This document shows, piece after piece, positions 23,674 through 32,790 of a DNA stretch of 43,711 bases. The translations under genes and the position numbers were made by a program. The notes beneath the pieces were generated by a model. That model ran no database searches, was not told the origin of the DNA, and saw nothing but the letters and a program-made list of their open reading frames with translations. Source of the DNA: SAR202 cluster bacterium AD-804-J14_MRT_500m. Its GTDB lineage: Bacteria; Chloroflexota; Dehalococcoidia; UBA3495; GCA-2712585. Positions within the stretch are counted from its first letter, which is position 1. Each line of letters begins with the position of its first letter. The stretch spans positions 1 through 43,711 of the forward strand of contig VEXF01000013.1 of assembly GCA_009391275.1 (NCBI GenBank). Direction: 5' to 3'.

Positions 23674-25746
23674 ATGTCGGCATTTTTAATCGCAATTCTA
23701 GCCGGGATTGGAGCACTTTTATTCGCCGTGATCTTAGCTCGCCGCGTTCTGAAAGCAGATCAAGGTAATCAAGCAATGCAGGACATTGGTGATGCTATTA
23801 AGATCGGAGCAATGGCATTTTTGCGCCGTGAATATATGGTTCTAATCCCATTCGTCTTAGCAGTAACTGCAGTTCTTTGGATAGTGATTGATTTCATTCA
23901 GTTAGACAGCGCTGTACCCCGAACCGCAATCGCTTATCTGGCAGGAACGATCATATCGGCATTCGCTGGGTTCTTAGGTATGAACATGGCCGTTAGGGCC
24001 AATACGCGCACTGCAGCCATGGCAATGAAAGGCCTGAATCCTGCCCTGCAGGTTGCTTTTTCATCAGGCGCTGTGATGGGTCTTATGGTAGTAGGAATGG
24101 GTATTCTGGGAGTCACAATCCTTTACATCATCTTCAACGACATCCAATACGTTGCCGGATTTGGGTTAGGTGCATCTTCTATAGCATTGTTCGCCCGAGT
24201 GGGCGGCGGCATATTTACAAAGGCCGCCGATGTAGGGGCAGACCTAGTCGGTAAAGTAGAACAAGGTATCCCTGAAGATGATCCACGCAATCCTGCGGTC
24301 ATAGCTGATAACGTAGGCGATAACGTGGGAGACGTTGCAGGCATGGGGGCAGATTTATTCGAATCCTATGTCAGTTCCATTATTGCTGCCATAGCTCTTG
24401 CGGGAGCTGCCGTGACCATCTCCGTTTCAGGAAACTCAACGGCAAAATTCGCCGACTCTTTAGTTGTACTGCCGTTACTGATAGCCTCAGCCGGCATTGT
24501 GGCCTCCGTGCTCGGCACGTTCATGGTGCGAAGCAAAGAGCAAGCAACCTTCAAGGATCTGCTTCACGCGCTCAGGAAAGGAATTTTCACGGCAGCAGGA
24601 CTCGTTGTATTATTCTCTCTGGTAGTCGTCCTGTGGCTTGACGTAGAATTTAACGCCTTCTGGGCTATCTTCGCTGGACTTGCAGCTGGAGTGATCATTG
24701 GCGTCACCACAGAATATTACACCTCTTACGATAACTCCCCTACAAAGGGTGTAGCTGAATCGGCCCAAACTGGAGATGCCACCACTATCATCAGTGGTTT
24801 TGCAATCGGCATGCAGAGTACTGTAATACCTGTATTGATAATTGGAGCCGCGATCATAGCCGCATACGAATTGTTCAGTTTCTACGGCGTCGCCCTGGCA
24901 GGAGTCGGAATGCTTTCGACTTTAGGGATCACATTAGCGACTGATGCTTATGGCCCTGTAGCCGACAATGCTGGAGGCATCGCAGAACAGGCACGGTTGC
25001 CATCTGAAGTCAGACAACGTACAGACTCTCTAGACGCACTCGGAAACACTACCGCAGCCACAGGTAAGGGATTCGCGATTGGCTCTGCAGCACTAACTTC
25101 GCTTGCACTCATGGCAGCATACGCTACTACTGTAGGGCTTTTCCCAGCCGATGACGAATCGAACCTTGTATTAAACCTCCTCAATCATAGAACCCTCGTT
25201 GGCTTGCTAATTGGAGCCATGCTTCCATACGTGTTTTCTTCATTGACTATGCAAGCAGTTGGTCGAGCCGCCTTCTCGATCGTTAACGAAGTGAGACGTC
25301 AATTCAGAGAAATACCCGGACTTATGGACGGAGACGGCAAGCCGGACTATGTGCGATGCGTGGATATCAGCACTAGAGGAGCGCTCCGTGAAATGATCAT
25401 ACCTGGCATTTTGGCGGTGGTCGCTCCCATAGCAATCGGGTTTATCCTCGGCAAAGAAGGGCTTGGAGGGATGTTGATTGGATCCGTTGCAGGAGGTTTT
25501 GTCCTAGCAATCACGATGGCTAACGCAGGTGGGGCATGGGATAATGCAAAGAAATACATAGAGATGGGCAACTTAGGTGGGAAAGGATCCGCTGCACACA
25601 AGGCAGCAGTTACCGGCGATACAGTTGGAGATCCATTTAAGGACACCTCCGGTCCATCTCTTAACATCCTGTTAAAATTGATGGCAATCGTAGCACTCGT
25701 CTTTGCCCCAGTATTCAAAGACCTAACGCCACTGATTGGTGGCTAG
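23674..25746 (+). CDS. hppA: K+-dependent membrane pyrophosphatase
   Basis: The 690-residue protein spans the membrane about 16 times and couples PPi hydrolysis to cation pumping. GGGIFTKAADVGADLVGKVE, DDPRNPAVIADNVGDNVGD and the GADLFESY stretch are the Mg-PPi binding core. The GNTTAATGKGF motif has Ala and Gly at the two positions that are Lys and Thr in K+-independent enzymes, so K+ dependence is predicted; H+ versus Na+ cannot be settled here. AAGGAGAT lies 15 bases before the ATG, farther than usual. Confidence 0.95.
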   Translation: MSAFLIAILAGIGALLFAVILARRVLKADQGNQAMQDIGDAIKIGAMAFLRREYMVLIPFVLAVTAVLWIVIDFIQLDSAVPRTAIAYLAGTIISAFAGFLGMNMAVRANTRTAAMAMKGLNPALQVAFSSGAVMGLMVVGMGILGVTILYIIFNDIQYVAGFGLGASSIALFARVGGGIFTKAADVGADLVGKVEQGIPEDDPRNPAVIADNVGDNVGDVAGMGADLFESYVSSIIAAIALAGAAVTISVSGNSTAKFADSLVVLPLLIASAGIVASVLGTFMVRSKEQATFKDLLHALRKGIFTAAGLVVLFSLVVVLWLDVEFNAFWAIFAGLAAGVIIGVTTEYYTSYDNSPTKGVAESAQTGDATTIISGFAIGMQSTVIPVLIIGAAIIAAYELFSFYGVALAGVGMLSTLGITLATDAYGPVADNAGGIAEQARLPSEVRQRTDSLDALGNTTAATGKGFAIGSAALTSLALMAAYATTVGLFPADDESNLVLNLLNHRTLVGLLIGAMLPYVFSSLTMQAVGRAAFSIVNEVRRQFREIPGLMDGDGKPDYVRCVDISTRGALREMIIPGILAVVAPIAIGFILGKEGLGGMLIGSVAGGFVLAITMANAGGAWDNAKKYIEMGNLGGKGSAAHKAAVTGDTVGDPFKDTSGPSLNILLKLMAIVALVFAPVFKDLTPLIGG

Positions 25747-25763
25747 AATACCCGGATATAAGA

Positions 25764-25837
<74 letters not shown>

Positions 25838-26071
25838 GACACCCATCTGATACGATCTCGCCGGTCCCAGCGCTATTTAAATAACCATGAATTTAAAAGG
25901 TGCATCCTCTGATATTTAGGTGTTCCTTCTTCGTAGGTATTTCGATGCTAGCGCTTCTGTTCCTAGTCGCACTGATCACTTGCCGAGCCGCAGGTGGGCC
26001 CTTCTAATTTTTGGCTATTCCTTCAAACTTAGCCGCAATAAAAGATAATATAACCTTAGGAGGAAACCTAC
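25838..26071. other. Intergenic with a possible 35-aa hydrophobic ORF
   Basis: A GTG-started frame at 25900-26007 encodes 35 residues with a hydrophobic stretch ending LITC, like a lipobox. Its ribosome binding site is poor and no family is recognised, so it is mentioned, not claimed. AGGAGG at 26058-26063 serves the SDR gene. Confidence 0.3.
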
Positions 26072-26872
26072 ATGATGATAGATTTGACTGGCAAAATAGC
26101 CCTAGTCACAGGGGCCGGACGTGGAATCGGTCGCCAAATCGCGCTGGTTCTCGCCCGACAAGGCGCAGACATAGCCGTATCAGATATTAGGGCCGAAAAC
26201 GCCGATAGTGTCGCGGAAGAAGTCCGGTCCTTAGGACGTAAGTCAATCGGCCTGAAAATCGACGTGTCTAACTCTTCTTCAGTTGCTTTGGCAATGACTA
26301 CTATCAATTCTGAGTTGGGCCCGGTGGATATCCTAGCTAACAATGCTGGTACAGTTGGAGCGCCAGATTGGTCGGGGACAAGCCGTGAGCAGGATTGGGA
26401 CGCTACTTTCGCAGTGAACGTCAAAGGGACTTTCATATGCTCGGAAGCGGTGGCACCTTCTATGAAAGACCGCCGTAACGGAAAAATCGTGAACACAGCA
26501 TCAGTTGCTGGGAGAATGCCTCGTCCCCAATATGCACACTACGGTGCATCAAAAGCTGCCATTATCAACTATACCCGGTCGTCCGCATTAGCACTGGCAC
26601 CTTTTAATATCAATGTTAATGCAGTATGCCCAGGCCCCATAGATACCGCGATGTTTCGTCAAATCGGTGACACGCGGAGGCAGAACAATCCAGATGAAGT
26701 CAATGTAGATGACCGCTCGCTTTATCAGAAGGACGTAGCTAACCGGTGCGCCTTAAATCAAGAAATCGTCCCCGAGGACATAGCCAACATGGTCGCATTC
26801 TTGGCCTCCGACGATGCACGCAGTATCACCGGTCAATCGATACATGTAGATGGGGGATTGATGATGGTATAG
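26072..26872 (+). CDS. SDR family oxidoreductase
   Basis: The 266-residue short-chain dehydrogenase has the NAD(P)-binding TGAGRGIGR, NNAG at about 90-93, and the catalytic Ser...Tyr-x3-Lys in SVAGRMPRPQYAHYGASKAA. DIRAEN after beta-2 has an acidic residue that favours NAD(H) over NADP(H). C-terminal ITGQSIHVDGG is standard. The substrate is unknown; the alpha/beta hydrolase gene 80 bp later on the same strand suggests a two-gene catabolic unit. Confidence 0.9.
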   Translation: MMIDLTGKIALVTGAGRGIGRQIALVLARQGADIAVSDIRAENADSVAEEVRSLGRKSIGLKIDVSNSSSVALAMTTINSELGPVDILANNAGTVGAPDWSGTSREQDWDATFAVNVKGTFICSEAVAPSMKDRRNGKIVNTASVAGRMPRPQYAHYGASKAAIINYTRSSALALAPFNINVNAVCPGPIDTAMFRQIGDTRRQNNPDEVNVDDRSLYQKDVANRCALNQEIVPEDIANMVAFLASDDARSITGQSIHVDGGLMMV

Positions 26873-26952
26873 ATTATGCCGTGCCACAATCTTTCGAATT
26901 TTCGGACCGATGTTTAGAAGTTTATTACTGTCCAATTTTAGAGGAGTGCTGC

Positions 26953-27825
26953 TTGTCTAAAATCTTCCCTCAAGACCACTTAATAGAAGTTAATGGTATC
27001 CAACTGCACTATCATGACTGGGGAGGCGATGGAAGGGGCATATTCCTTCTACACGGCCTAGCATCTCACGCCGGTATCTGGGATTTAGTGGCACCTCAGA
27101 TTGCAACTCACTATCGCGTGGTAGCACTCGACTTGCGTGGTCACGGTAGTAGCAGCAAACCCAATCACGGATATGACTTTGACACCATAGCGTCCGATGT
27201 GAATACGATCCGCAGAAAATTACAATTGGATCTTCCTGTGATAGTTGGCCATTCTTGGGGGGGCAATGTCGCTTTGCATTGCGCCGTATCAGAGCCCACA
27301 TATTTTTCAGGTGTGGTTATGGTAGACGGAGGCTTCATAGAACCGTCATCTAGGCAAGGCTGGACTTGGGAATTAGCTCAACAAGAGATGTCGCCCCCTT
27401 CGTTCAACAAATTGACATTAGGTTCTTTGAAACAACGCATTAGCGAAGGAGCTTTAAAGCCTTTCTGGACCCCGGAAATAGAACGTATCATCATGAATAA
27501 TTTTTACCTAGATGATGAAGGATTCGCCCATCCACACCTAAGCCGTGACAACCATATGAGAATCGTTCGTTCCTTGTGGGATCATAAACCATTTGAACTA
27601 ATGCCTAGGCTAACTTTACCGGCCCTCGTATTAGCTGCCCGAGGATTGGCTCCGGGGACGCGCTTGGATAAGACAAAGAAACATATGGTACAACGTGCCG
27701 AACGCTTCCTCCCAGATGGGAGCGTAATATGGATGGAAGATACGATTCATGATGTCCCACTACAAAGGCCCCATCTTTTAGCAAATATTATAAGAACATT
27801 CGCGTCCTCCCTAGATATTCAATAG
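26953..27825 (+). CDS. Alpha/beta hydrolase
   Basis: The 290-residue protein has the nucleophile elbow GHSWGG, an oxyanion HG near LLHGLASHAG and the late His in DTIHDVPLQRP. It starts at the TTG at 26953, six bases after GAGGAG; a longer frame from 26746 would overlap the SDR gene by 127 bp and is rejected. Such enzymes cut esters, epoxides, haloalkanes or C-C bonds; the substrate is unknown. Confidence 0.85.
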   Translation: MSKIFPQDHLIEVNGIQLHYHDWGGDGRGIFLLHGLASHAGIWDLVAPQIATHYRVVALDLRGHGSSSKPNHGYDFDTIASDVNTIRRKLQLDLPVIVGHSWGGNVALHCAVSEPTYFSGVVMVDGGFIEPSSRQGWTWELAQQEMSPPSFNKLTLGSLKQRISEGALKPFWTPEIERIIMNNFYLDDEGFAHPHLSRDNHMRIVRSLWDHKPFELMPRLTLPALVLAARGLAPGTRLDKTKKHMVQRAERFLPDGSVIWMEDTIHDVPLQRPHLLANIIRTFASSLDIQ

Positions 27826-27890
27826 CCGACTTCAATAGCACCGCTGCAGGGAGTTCGGCTATATTCGTGCGTAAAAGTACCTGATTTGGT

Positions 27891-27920
27891 TTGACAAATC
27901 CTTTAGGGCGCTGCTATATT
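27891..27920 (+). promoter_or_regulatory. Strong promoter upstream of korAB
   Basis: A perfect TTGACA (27891-27896) and TATATT (27915-27920) are 18 bp apart. Transcription would start near 27927, about 220 nt before korA. Confidence 0.7.
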
Positions 27921-27926
27921 TATGGC

Positions 27927-28105
27927 CCTTAATTTAACGGTTTCTTGTCAATCAACAGTTGTTAGTCACGTTGCGTAATAGTAACGAATTCTCTACGCCC
28001 GCGCAGTGCCTAGGCCTTGCGAAAAGACTAGAAAAACTTCAACATAACGGCCAGCAAAATATGTAGTGCTTATATTGAAACCGTCGCCGTAGCGACGGTG
28101 TTTTT
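27927..28105 (+). ncRNA. Possible 180-nt leader RNA or small RNA
   Basis: The interval between the strong promoter start and the hairpin/T-run forms a discrete transcript of about 180 nt with no convincing reading frame. It could be a free-standing small RNA or a korAB leader that stops early under some condition. No known riboswitch or 6S/SRP motif was recognised. Confidence 0.35.
28080..28105 (+). terminator. Intrinsic terminator-like hairpin in the korAB leader
   Basis: ACCGTCGC (28080-28087) pairs perfectly with GCGACGGT (28092-28099) around a CGTA loop, followed by GTTTTTC. It lies 46 bp before korA, so it may attenuate korAB transcription. Just after it stands a 14-bp perfect palindrome (28113-28126, centre GGATCC), a possible operator. 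Confidence 0.75.
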
Positions 28106-28145
28106 CTGAGACGGACGGATCCGTCCCAGACCGGAGTGTAGACAG

Positions 28146-29861
28146 TTGGAAAAACAAAACCTCGTAGTTAGGTTCGCCGGCGAAGGCGGCCAAGGAGTTG
28201 TAACCTCTGCTGAGGGGTTAGCCCAAGCCGCATCCCAGGTAGGCTACCACGTACTCACATATGCCACGTTTCCTTCGCAAATATTAGGCGGACCAACATG
28301 GACTCAGACGCGAGTTTCCACGACGGCGGTACTTAGCGCCGGAGATGAGTTGGACTTGCTTGTAGCGTTCAATAGAGAGGCCTACGACACCCACGTAGCA
28401 GAAGTACGTTCTGGTGGGGTCGTAATTTATAACTCTGGAGAATTCCAACTAGAAGTTGACGAACACAGCTTCGGAATTCCCTTCGACGAACTGGCGAAAT
28501 CTACTGGCAACTCCAGGGCAGCTAATATGGTAGTCATTGGGGCAATAGCACACTTGGTTAACTTCGCCCAAGAACACCTAGAGGGTTTTGTGAAATCCCG
28601 GTTTTCGAGAGGCCGTGCTAACGATGAACAGATAATTGAATCGAACATCAAAGCCCTAACTTTAGGCAGGTCTCACGCAAAAGAAAGCGGCTTTTCCCTG
28701 GGAACACTGGCAGAGGCTATACCATCAAACCATCCGCAAATCCTCGTGAAAGGCAATGAAGCAATATCACTAGGAGCTACTGCCGCGAACCTAGAATGCT
28801 ATGTTGGCTATCCAATTTCACCTGCGACCACCATCCTAGTCTGGATGGAGAAGAATCTTGTATCAGAAGGAAAATTCGTCTATCAAGTAAGTTCAGAAAT
28901 CGAAGCCATAGCATCACTGTTGGGAGCCGGGTTTGCGGGTAAAAAGGCTATGACAGCAACGGCAGGACCGGGAATAAGCCTGATGAGCGAAGGTTTAGGC
29001 TTAGCTTGGATGGCCGAGATCCCAGCAGTAGTGGTTGACGTTCAGAGAGGGGGGCCTGCTACTGGTCTACCAACAAAAACCGAACAATCGGATTTGTTCG
29101 CATGCATGCACCCCGCTCATGGGGATGTCAAGCTGCCAGTTATAGCACCAGGGTCAGTGGAGGAATGTTTCTATGCCGCTGTTGCTGCGCTGAACTGGGC
29201 TGAACGTTACCAAGGACCGGTCATCCTTATGAGTGAAATGGCGATGGCTGAACGAGCCCAGAATATTCCAAAGCCAGACCTATCGAAAATTAACATAGAA
29301 AAGAGAATAGTGTATCAAGGTGCAAATGGATACCAAAGATACGAGGGGAATAGCCTTTCGCCCATGCCCGTACCCGGTGGACCAGGTTCTTACATTGCCA
29401 ACGGAAGCGAACACGATGGCATGGGCGATACAACTCATTTAGGACAACGACACGTAGAAATGACTGAGCGTCGCTTTGGTAAACTAAGACTTCTGGAAGA
29501 TGGAACTTTCGAATCCGAGAACGAATCTGAGTCCATAGCTCTTGTCCCTTGGGGAGGCACTAAAGGACCTGCCAAAGAAGCGTTTGACCAATTATCTGCA
29601 GACGGCATCCCAATAGGATGGTATTACACTATGTTCCTCAATCCTTTACCACCCATGTTATTAGAGGACCTACTACGAAAAGATCTCGTGATAGTTCCAG
29701 AGTTGAACTATCAAGGACAGTGGGCCTCGATGCTGCGTTCCTACGGAATTAAAGCCGAAGCTATAACCCAATATACTGGACTCCCATTCAAAGTTAGAGA
29801 TCTGGTGCAACGAGTCAAAGAATTAATGGATAGCCATCAACGAAAGGTGGTTAAAGTATGA
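28146..29861 (+). CDS. korA: 2-oxoacid:ferredoxin oxidoreductase, fused gamma-alpha subunit
   Basis: The 571-residue protein has the gamma domain at 1 to about 175 (RFAGEGGQGVVT, FPSQILGGPTWTQ) and the alpha (PorA-like) domain from about 195 (GNEAISLGATAANLECYVGYPISPATT, QRGGPATGLPTKTEQ). With KorB it oxidatively decarboxylates a 2-oxoacid, probably 2-oxoglutarate, and passes electrons to ferredoxin. It starts with TTG, GGAG nine bases upstream. The stop overlaps korB by 4 bp (ATGA). Confidence 0.92.
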   Translation: MEKQNLVVRFAGEGGQGVVTSAEGLAQAASQVGYHVLTYATFPSQILGGPTWTQTRVSTTAVLSAGDELDLLVAFNREAYDTHVAEVRSGGVVIYNSGEFQLEVDEHSFGIPFDELAKSTGNSRAANMVVIGAIAHLVNFAQEHLEGFVKSRFSRGRANDEQIIESNIKALTLGRSHAKESGFSLGTLAEAIPSNHPQILVKGNEAISLGATAANLECYVGYPISPATTILVWMEKNLVSEGKFVYQVSSEIEAIASLLGAGFAGKKAMTATAGPGISLMSEGLGLAWMAEIPAVVVDVQRGGPATGLPTKTEQSDLFACMHPAHGDVKLPVIAPGSVEECFYAAVAALNWAERYQGPVILMSEMAMAERAQNIPKPDLSKINIEKRIVYQGANGYQRYEGNSLSPMPVPGGPGSYIANGSEHDGMGDTTHLGQRHVEMTERRFGKLRLLEDGTFESENESESIALVPWGGTKGPAKEAFDQLSADGIPIGWYYTMFLNPLPPMLLEDLLRKDLVIVPELNYQGQWASMLRSYGIKAEAITQYTGLPFKVRDLVQRVKELMDSHQRKVVKV

Positions 29862-30724
29862 GCGTAAAGAACCATGAATACGATTTTAAATGGTGCCCAG
29901 GCTGCGGTGATTTCGGTGTGCGACGCGCTTTAGAATCCGCTATGGCAGATAGAGTAAGAACACAGGAGATGCCTGCAGAAAACAATGTTGTCATCGCCGG
30001 GATTGGCTGCTCTGGTAACCTCGTACACCTTCTTGAAGGACAACAGCCTTTCGGATTTCACGGTATCCATGGACGTACGTTACCTATATCCATGGGTGTA
30101 AAAATGGCCAGACCGGAACTCAACGTTGTAGTTGTTGCTGGCGATGGAGATTTCCTCAGCATTGGTATGGAACACATCGCGCCACAAGCAGCCCGCAACT
30201 TAGACGTGACGGCCGTGATCATGGACAACGGAATCTATGGTCTAACCAAAGGTCAAAGTTCTCCTACGACGGAATTAGGCGAAACTACCAGTTCTACACC
30301 CTATGGGAAAATGGAAGAACCCCTACACCCGCTAAACATGTATATGAGTTTTGGAGTCTCTTTTATAGCGTCAGGATTCTCAGGGAAACCCCGAGATCTA
30401 GCACGCCTAATTACGGCAGGGATGGAACATTCTGGATTCTCCATTGTTCACGTGCAATCTCCCTGCACTACTTACAATGACACCTTCGAAATATTAAAAG
30501 GGAACAGCAAAAAAGGTATTCACCCTCTGCTCTGGGACATCCCGGAGGATCATGATTCCTCAGATAGAGTTGCAGCTCAGGACGCTATCAACTCTGGCGG
30601 CTGGCCAGTGGGTATAATATACCAAGACACTAACCGGCCCTCGTTTCACGCCCAAGATCAAGGAATTAAAAAAAGATTGAAGCCCCGCAGCGCTCAGGCA
30701 TTACTAGATTCCTACAACATTTAA
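29858..30724 (+). CDS. korB: 2-oxoacid:ferredoxin oxidoreductase, beta subunit
   Basis: The 288-residue beta subunit carries TPP and an iron-sulfur cluster: KWCPGCGDFG holds the Cys pair, GDGDFLSIGMEHI and DNGIYGLTKGQSSPT the TPP-Mg site, and SPCTTYND a further conserved Cys. It has no fused ferredoxin domain, consistent with the two-subunit Kor type. It is coupled with korA. Confidence 0.93.
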   Translation: MSVKNHEYDFKWCPGCGDFGVRRALESAMADRVRTQEMPAENNVVIAGIGCSGNLVHLLEGQQPFGFHGIHGRTLPISMGVKMARPELNVVVVAGDGDFLSIGMEHIAPQAARNLDVTAVIMDNGIYGLTKGQSSPTTELGETTSSTPYGKMEEPLHPLNMYMSFGVSFIASGFSGKPRDLARLITAGMEHSGFSIVHVQSPCTTYNDTFEILKGNSKKGIHPLLWDIPEDHDSSDRVAAQDAINSGGWPVGIIYQDTNRPSFHAQDQGIKKRLKPRSAQALLDSYNI

Positions 30725-30735
30725 GTCCCTACGAC

Positions 30736-31002
30736 TGAGGTAAACGTGTCGGAGCATAAATTCATATGCTTCCCCATTCAAGACTTGGTTGCATTCCACA
30801 TCCGGCATACTATATCCCAACGTTTGAGGTAAACGTGTCGGAGCATAAATTCATATGCTTCCCCATTCAAGACTTGGTTGCATTCCACATCCGGCATACT
30901 ATATCCCAACGTTTGAGGTAAACGTGTCGGAGCATAAATTCATATGCTTCCCCATTCAAGACTTGGTTGCATTCCACATCCGGCATACTATATCCCAACG
31001 TT
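30736..31002 (+). repeat. Three perfect 89-bp tandem repeats
   Basis: The three units (30736-30824, 30825-30913, 30914-31002) are identical. Each contains an eight-bp near-palindrome, GGAGCATA and TATGCTTCC around AATTCA. They lie between the ends of korB and the converging ccm operon. The hairpin arms make a bidirectional terminator or protein-binding site possible; perfect identity indicates recent expansion. Confidence 0.95.
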
Positions 31003-31261
31003 TATCGATATAAAGATCTGGAGTGCCATCCTCGTATCTAATTGTTTAAGCTATTTTGCTAAGACTAACATCACACCCGTTAGAGAATTTCCATCCCGTC
31101 ACCCCAAGGCCTACCAGATGAAATTTACAAGAACTTAGTGACAACCCTACTTGATAATCGGCTAAACCGCACGAGATGCAGCACCACGCCAACTACTAAG
31201 TGAGACAGCTAGCGTCTTAAAGTTGTCGTTTATTCTATTTCACTATATATGTAAAGGTGAC
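31003..31261. other. Intergenic between repeats and ccmE
   Basis: No gene on either strand apart from repeat-derived shadow frames; no terminator with a clear T-run was seen. The ccmE stop is at the right edge. Confidence 0.5.
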
Positions 31262-31705
31262 TCAGGCTTCTTCCAACGCTTCATACTTGGTTGGGCAAAG
31301 TACGCTTACCGTTTCTGCATGAAAGATTCCGTCCTCTTTATAAGCCCCCATCAAAATGATCTCCGAATGATCGTTGAAAAAAAGGTCAGGTACCACTCCA
31401 GTATATGAAGCTAACAGAGTATCTTCCCCAGAAGCCAGAGTGAACAGAGCGGTCGTAGTTTCGGTCTGCCGATTAAAAGAATCTGTCACCAAACTCCCCT
31501 TTACCCGGAATCTTCGTTCCGACAAGTCGCCGTCGAACGCTGCCAGTTCGTCTACTGTGAAATAGTAACTAGTGCTCCCGGGAAACGCAGCGTAAACGAG
31601 ATAAGCAATCGCAAAAGCTAGAACCATGCCTACCAGAACCAAGCGCGCTTTTCCTCCAAAAAATCCGTGGCGGCGCTGTGGGCCATATACTGATATTTGA
31701 TCCAA
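31262..31705 (-). CDS. ccmE: Cytochrome c maturation heme chaperone CcmE, CxxxY type
   Basis: The 147-residue membrane-anchored protein (one TM at about 21-41) has the beta-barrel of CcmE (RFRVKGSLV, DLFFNDHSEIILMG). The heme-binding site reads Cys137-P-T-K-Tyr141, not the usual His-x3-Tyr. CcmE proteins with CxxxY are known from Desulfovibrio and archaea and form a covalent heme bond through Cys; they tend to occur without CcmH. No ccmH is in the window. It follows ccmD after 80 bp. Confidence 0.92.
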   Translation of the reverse strand: MDQISVYGPQRRHGFFGGKARLVLVGMVLAFAIAYLVYAAFPGSTSYYFTVDELAAFDGDLSERRFRVKGSLVTDSFNRQTETTTALFTLASGEDTLLASYTGVVPDLFFNDHSEIILMGAYKEDGIFHAETVSVLCPTKYEALEEA

Positions 31706-31785
31706 CTAACTCAATATCCTTAACCTCATAATATCGTGGGCATTGTATATTGACAACGCTCAACTATGTTCATACCCATGTTCAT

Positions 31786-31977
31786 CTATAGTATTTCATC
31801 ATTTTTAGAAGAATCTAAATTATCCAAAGTTTCCCTGATTGCAGTGACCTCTCTCTCAAGTTCATTCTGGCGCCGCGAAGTGAAAAAGAGGTATACGAAG
31901 AACACTACCCACGTTACAGTGTAGGCAGCGAAAAGATATGGAATATTGTTATTAGGCGTGGTCAATAAGGTAAACAT
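31786..31977 (-). CDS. ccmD: Probable CcmD
   Basis: The 63-residue protein has one transmembrane segment (about 12-33) and a charged tail LEREVTAIRETL. Size, topology and position after ccmC fit CcmD, which helps release holo-CcmE from the heme-loading complex. Sequence conservation of CcmD is low, so the call leans on context. Confidence 0.75.
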   Translation of the reverse strand: MFTLLTTPNNNIPYLFAAYTVTWVVFFVYLFFTSRRQNELEREVTAIRETLDNLDSSKNDEIL

Positions 31978-31980
31978 CCG

Positions 31981-32790
31981 TCACCCCCTAGTATCTCTAC
32001 TTCTAGACATTGATAACTGATCGCTTGCTTCCTTGACAGATATTTCTAGTTGTTTGATGGACATCAACTGCCACATAAGATATCCAAACAGAACTAAAAA
32101 CGTGAACAGTGAAAAATACAATACCACTCTCATATCTGATGCAACATCGAATCTGTCAAAACTGACTACCAACCGTTGATGTTGGGTTTCCCACCAATCA
32201 ACTGCGCGATATACGATTATCACATCAATAAACCCGATTATTCCCAATACCGCCGAATAAACCCCTGCCTGAGATCTATTATTACTATATGAACGTAACA
32301 TTAAATATGCGACGTAGATTAACCAAAGGACTAATGTCGTAGTCAACCTGGCATCCCACGTCCACCAGATTCCCCAAATAGGCTTAGCCCAGATTGGGCC
32401 TGTGATGAGAACGAGTGTAGTGAATATCAAGCCTATTTCGGCTGCGGAACTTGCCACCGCATCCCACATAGGGTTACGTTCCCATAACATCCACCTCTTG
32501 GTCCATCCAGGTGCTTTCCGAACAGGAAGATAAAAGAGACTAGCCAAAAAAACTAGGGAAAATGCTAAAAACGCAGTCCATGCCATCGGCACGTGGATAT
32601 AAAATATACGTTGTACATGCCCCATGACCGACTCTGTAGGTGCCCATATGAAAATCAGGTACATGTCAACTATCATAAGCGTTAGTCCGAACACCAACAG
32701 CGCTGTACGACGACCGTTACCATACCACCTATACCGAGGTTTAAACTTCTGAGAAGATTGTGTTTTGTCTATTTCTCCCATTTCCCTCAT
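31981..32790 (-). CDS. ccmC: Heme handling protein CcmC
   Basis: The 269-residue, six-pass membrane protein holds heme for transfer to CcmE. The tryptophan-rich WGIWWTWDARLT motif is intact, with the flanking His in FYIHVPMAW and ETQHQRL. I choose the ATG at 32790, which overlaps the ccmB stop as ATGA; a GTG at 32823 would add 11 residues and overlap ccmB by 37 bp. Confidence 0.93.
   Translation of the reverse strand: MREMGEIDKTQSSQKFKPRYRWYGNGRRTALLVFGLTLMIVDMYLIFIWAPTESVMGHVQRIFYIHVPMAWTAFLAFSLVFLASLFYLPVRKAPGWTKRWMLWERNPMWDAVASSAAEIGLIFTTLVLITGPIWAKPIWGIWWTWDARLTTTLVLWLIYVAYLMLRSYSNNRSQAGVYSAVLGIIGFIDVIIVYRAVDWWETQHQRLVVSFDRFDVASDMRVVLYFSLFTFLVLFGYLMWQLMSIKQLEISVKEASDQLSMSRSRDTRG

Noticed and set aside
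26746..26952. Upstream start for the alpha/beta hydrolase (359 aa)
   Set aside because: It would overlap the SDR gene by 127 bp and add a non-homologous Arg/His/Cys-rich leader. TTG 26953 has a proper ribosome binding site.
30736..31002. CRISPR array
   Set aside because: The units are directly adjacent identical 89-mers without variable spacers, and no cas genes are near.
30944..31138. A 64-codon frame starting in the tandem repeats
   Set aside because: It is made of repeat sequence, with no ribosome binding site and no family.
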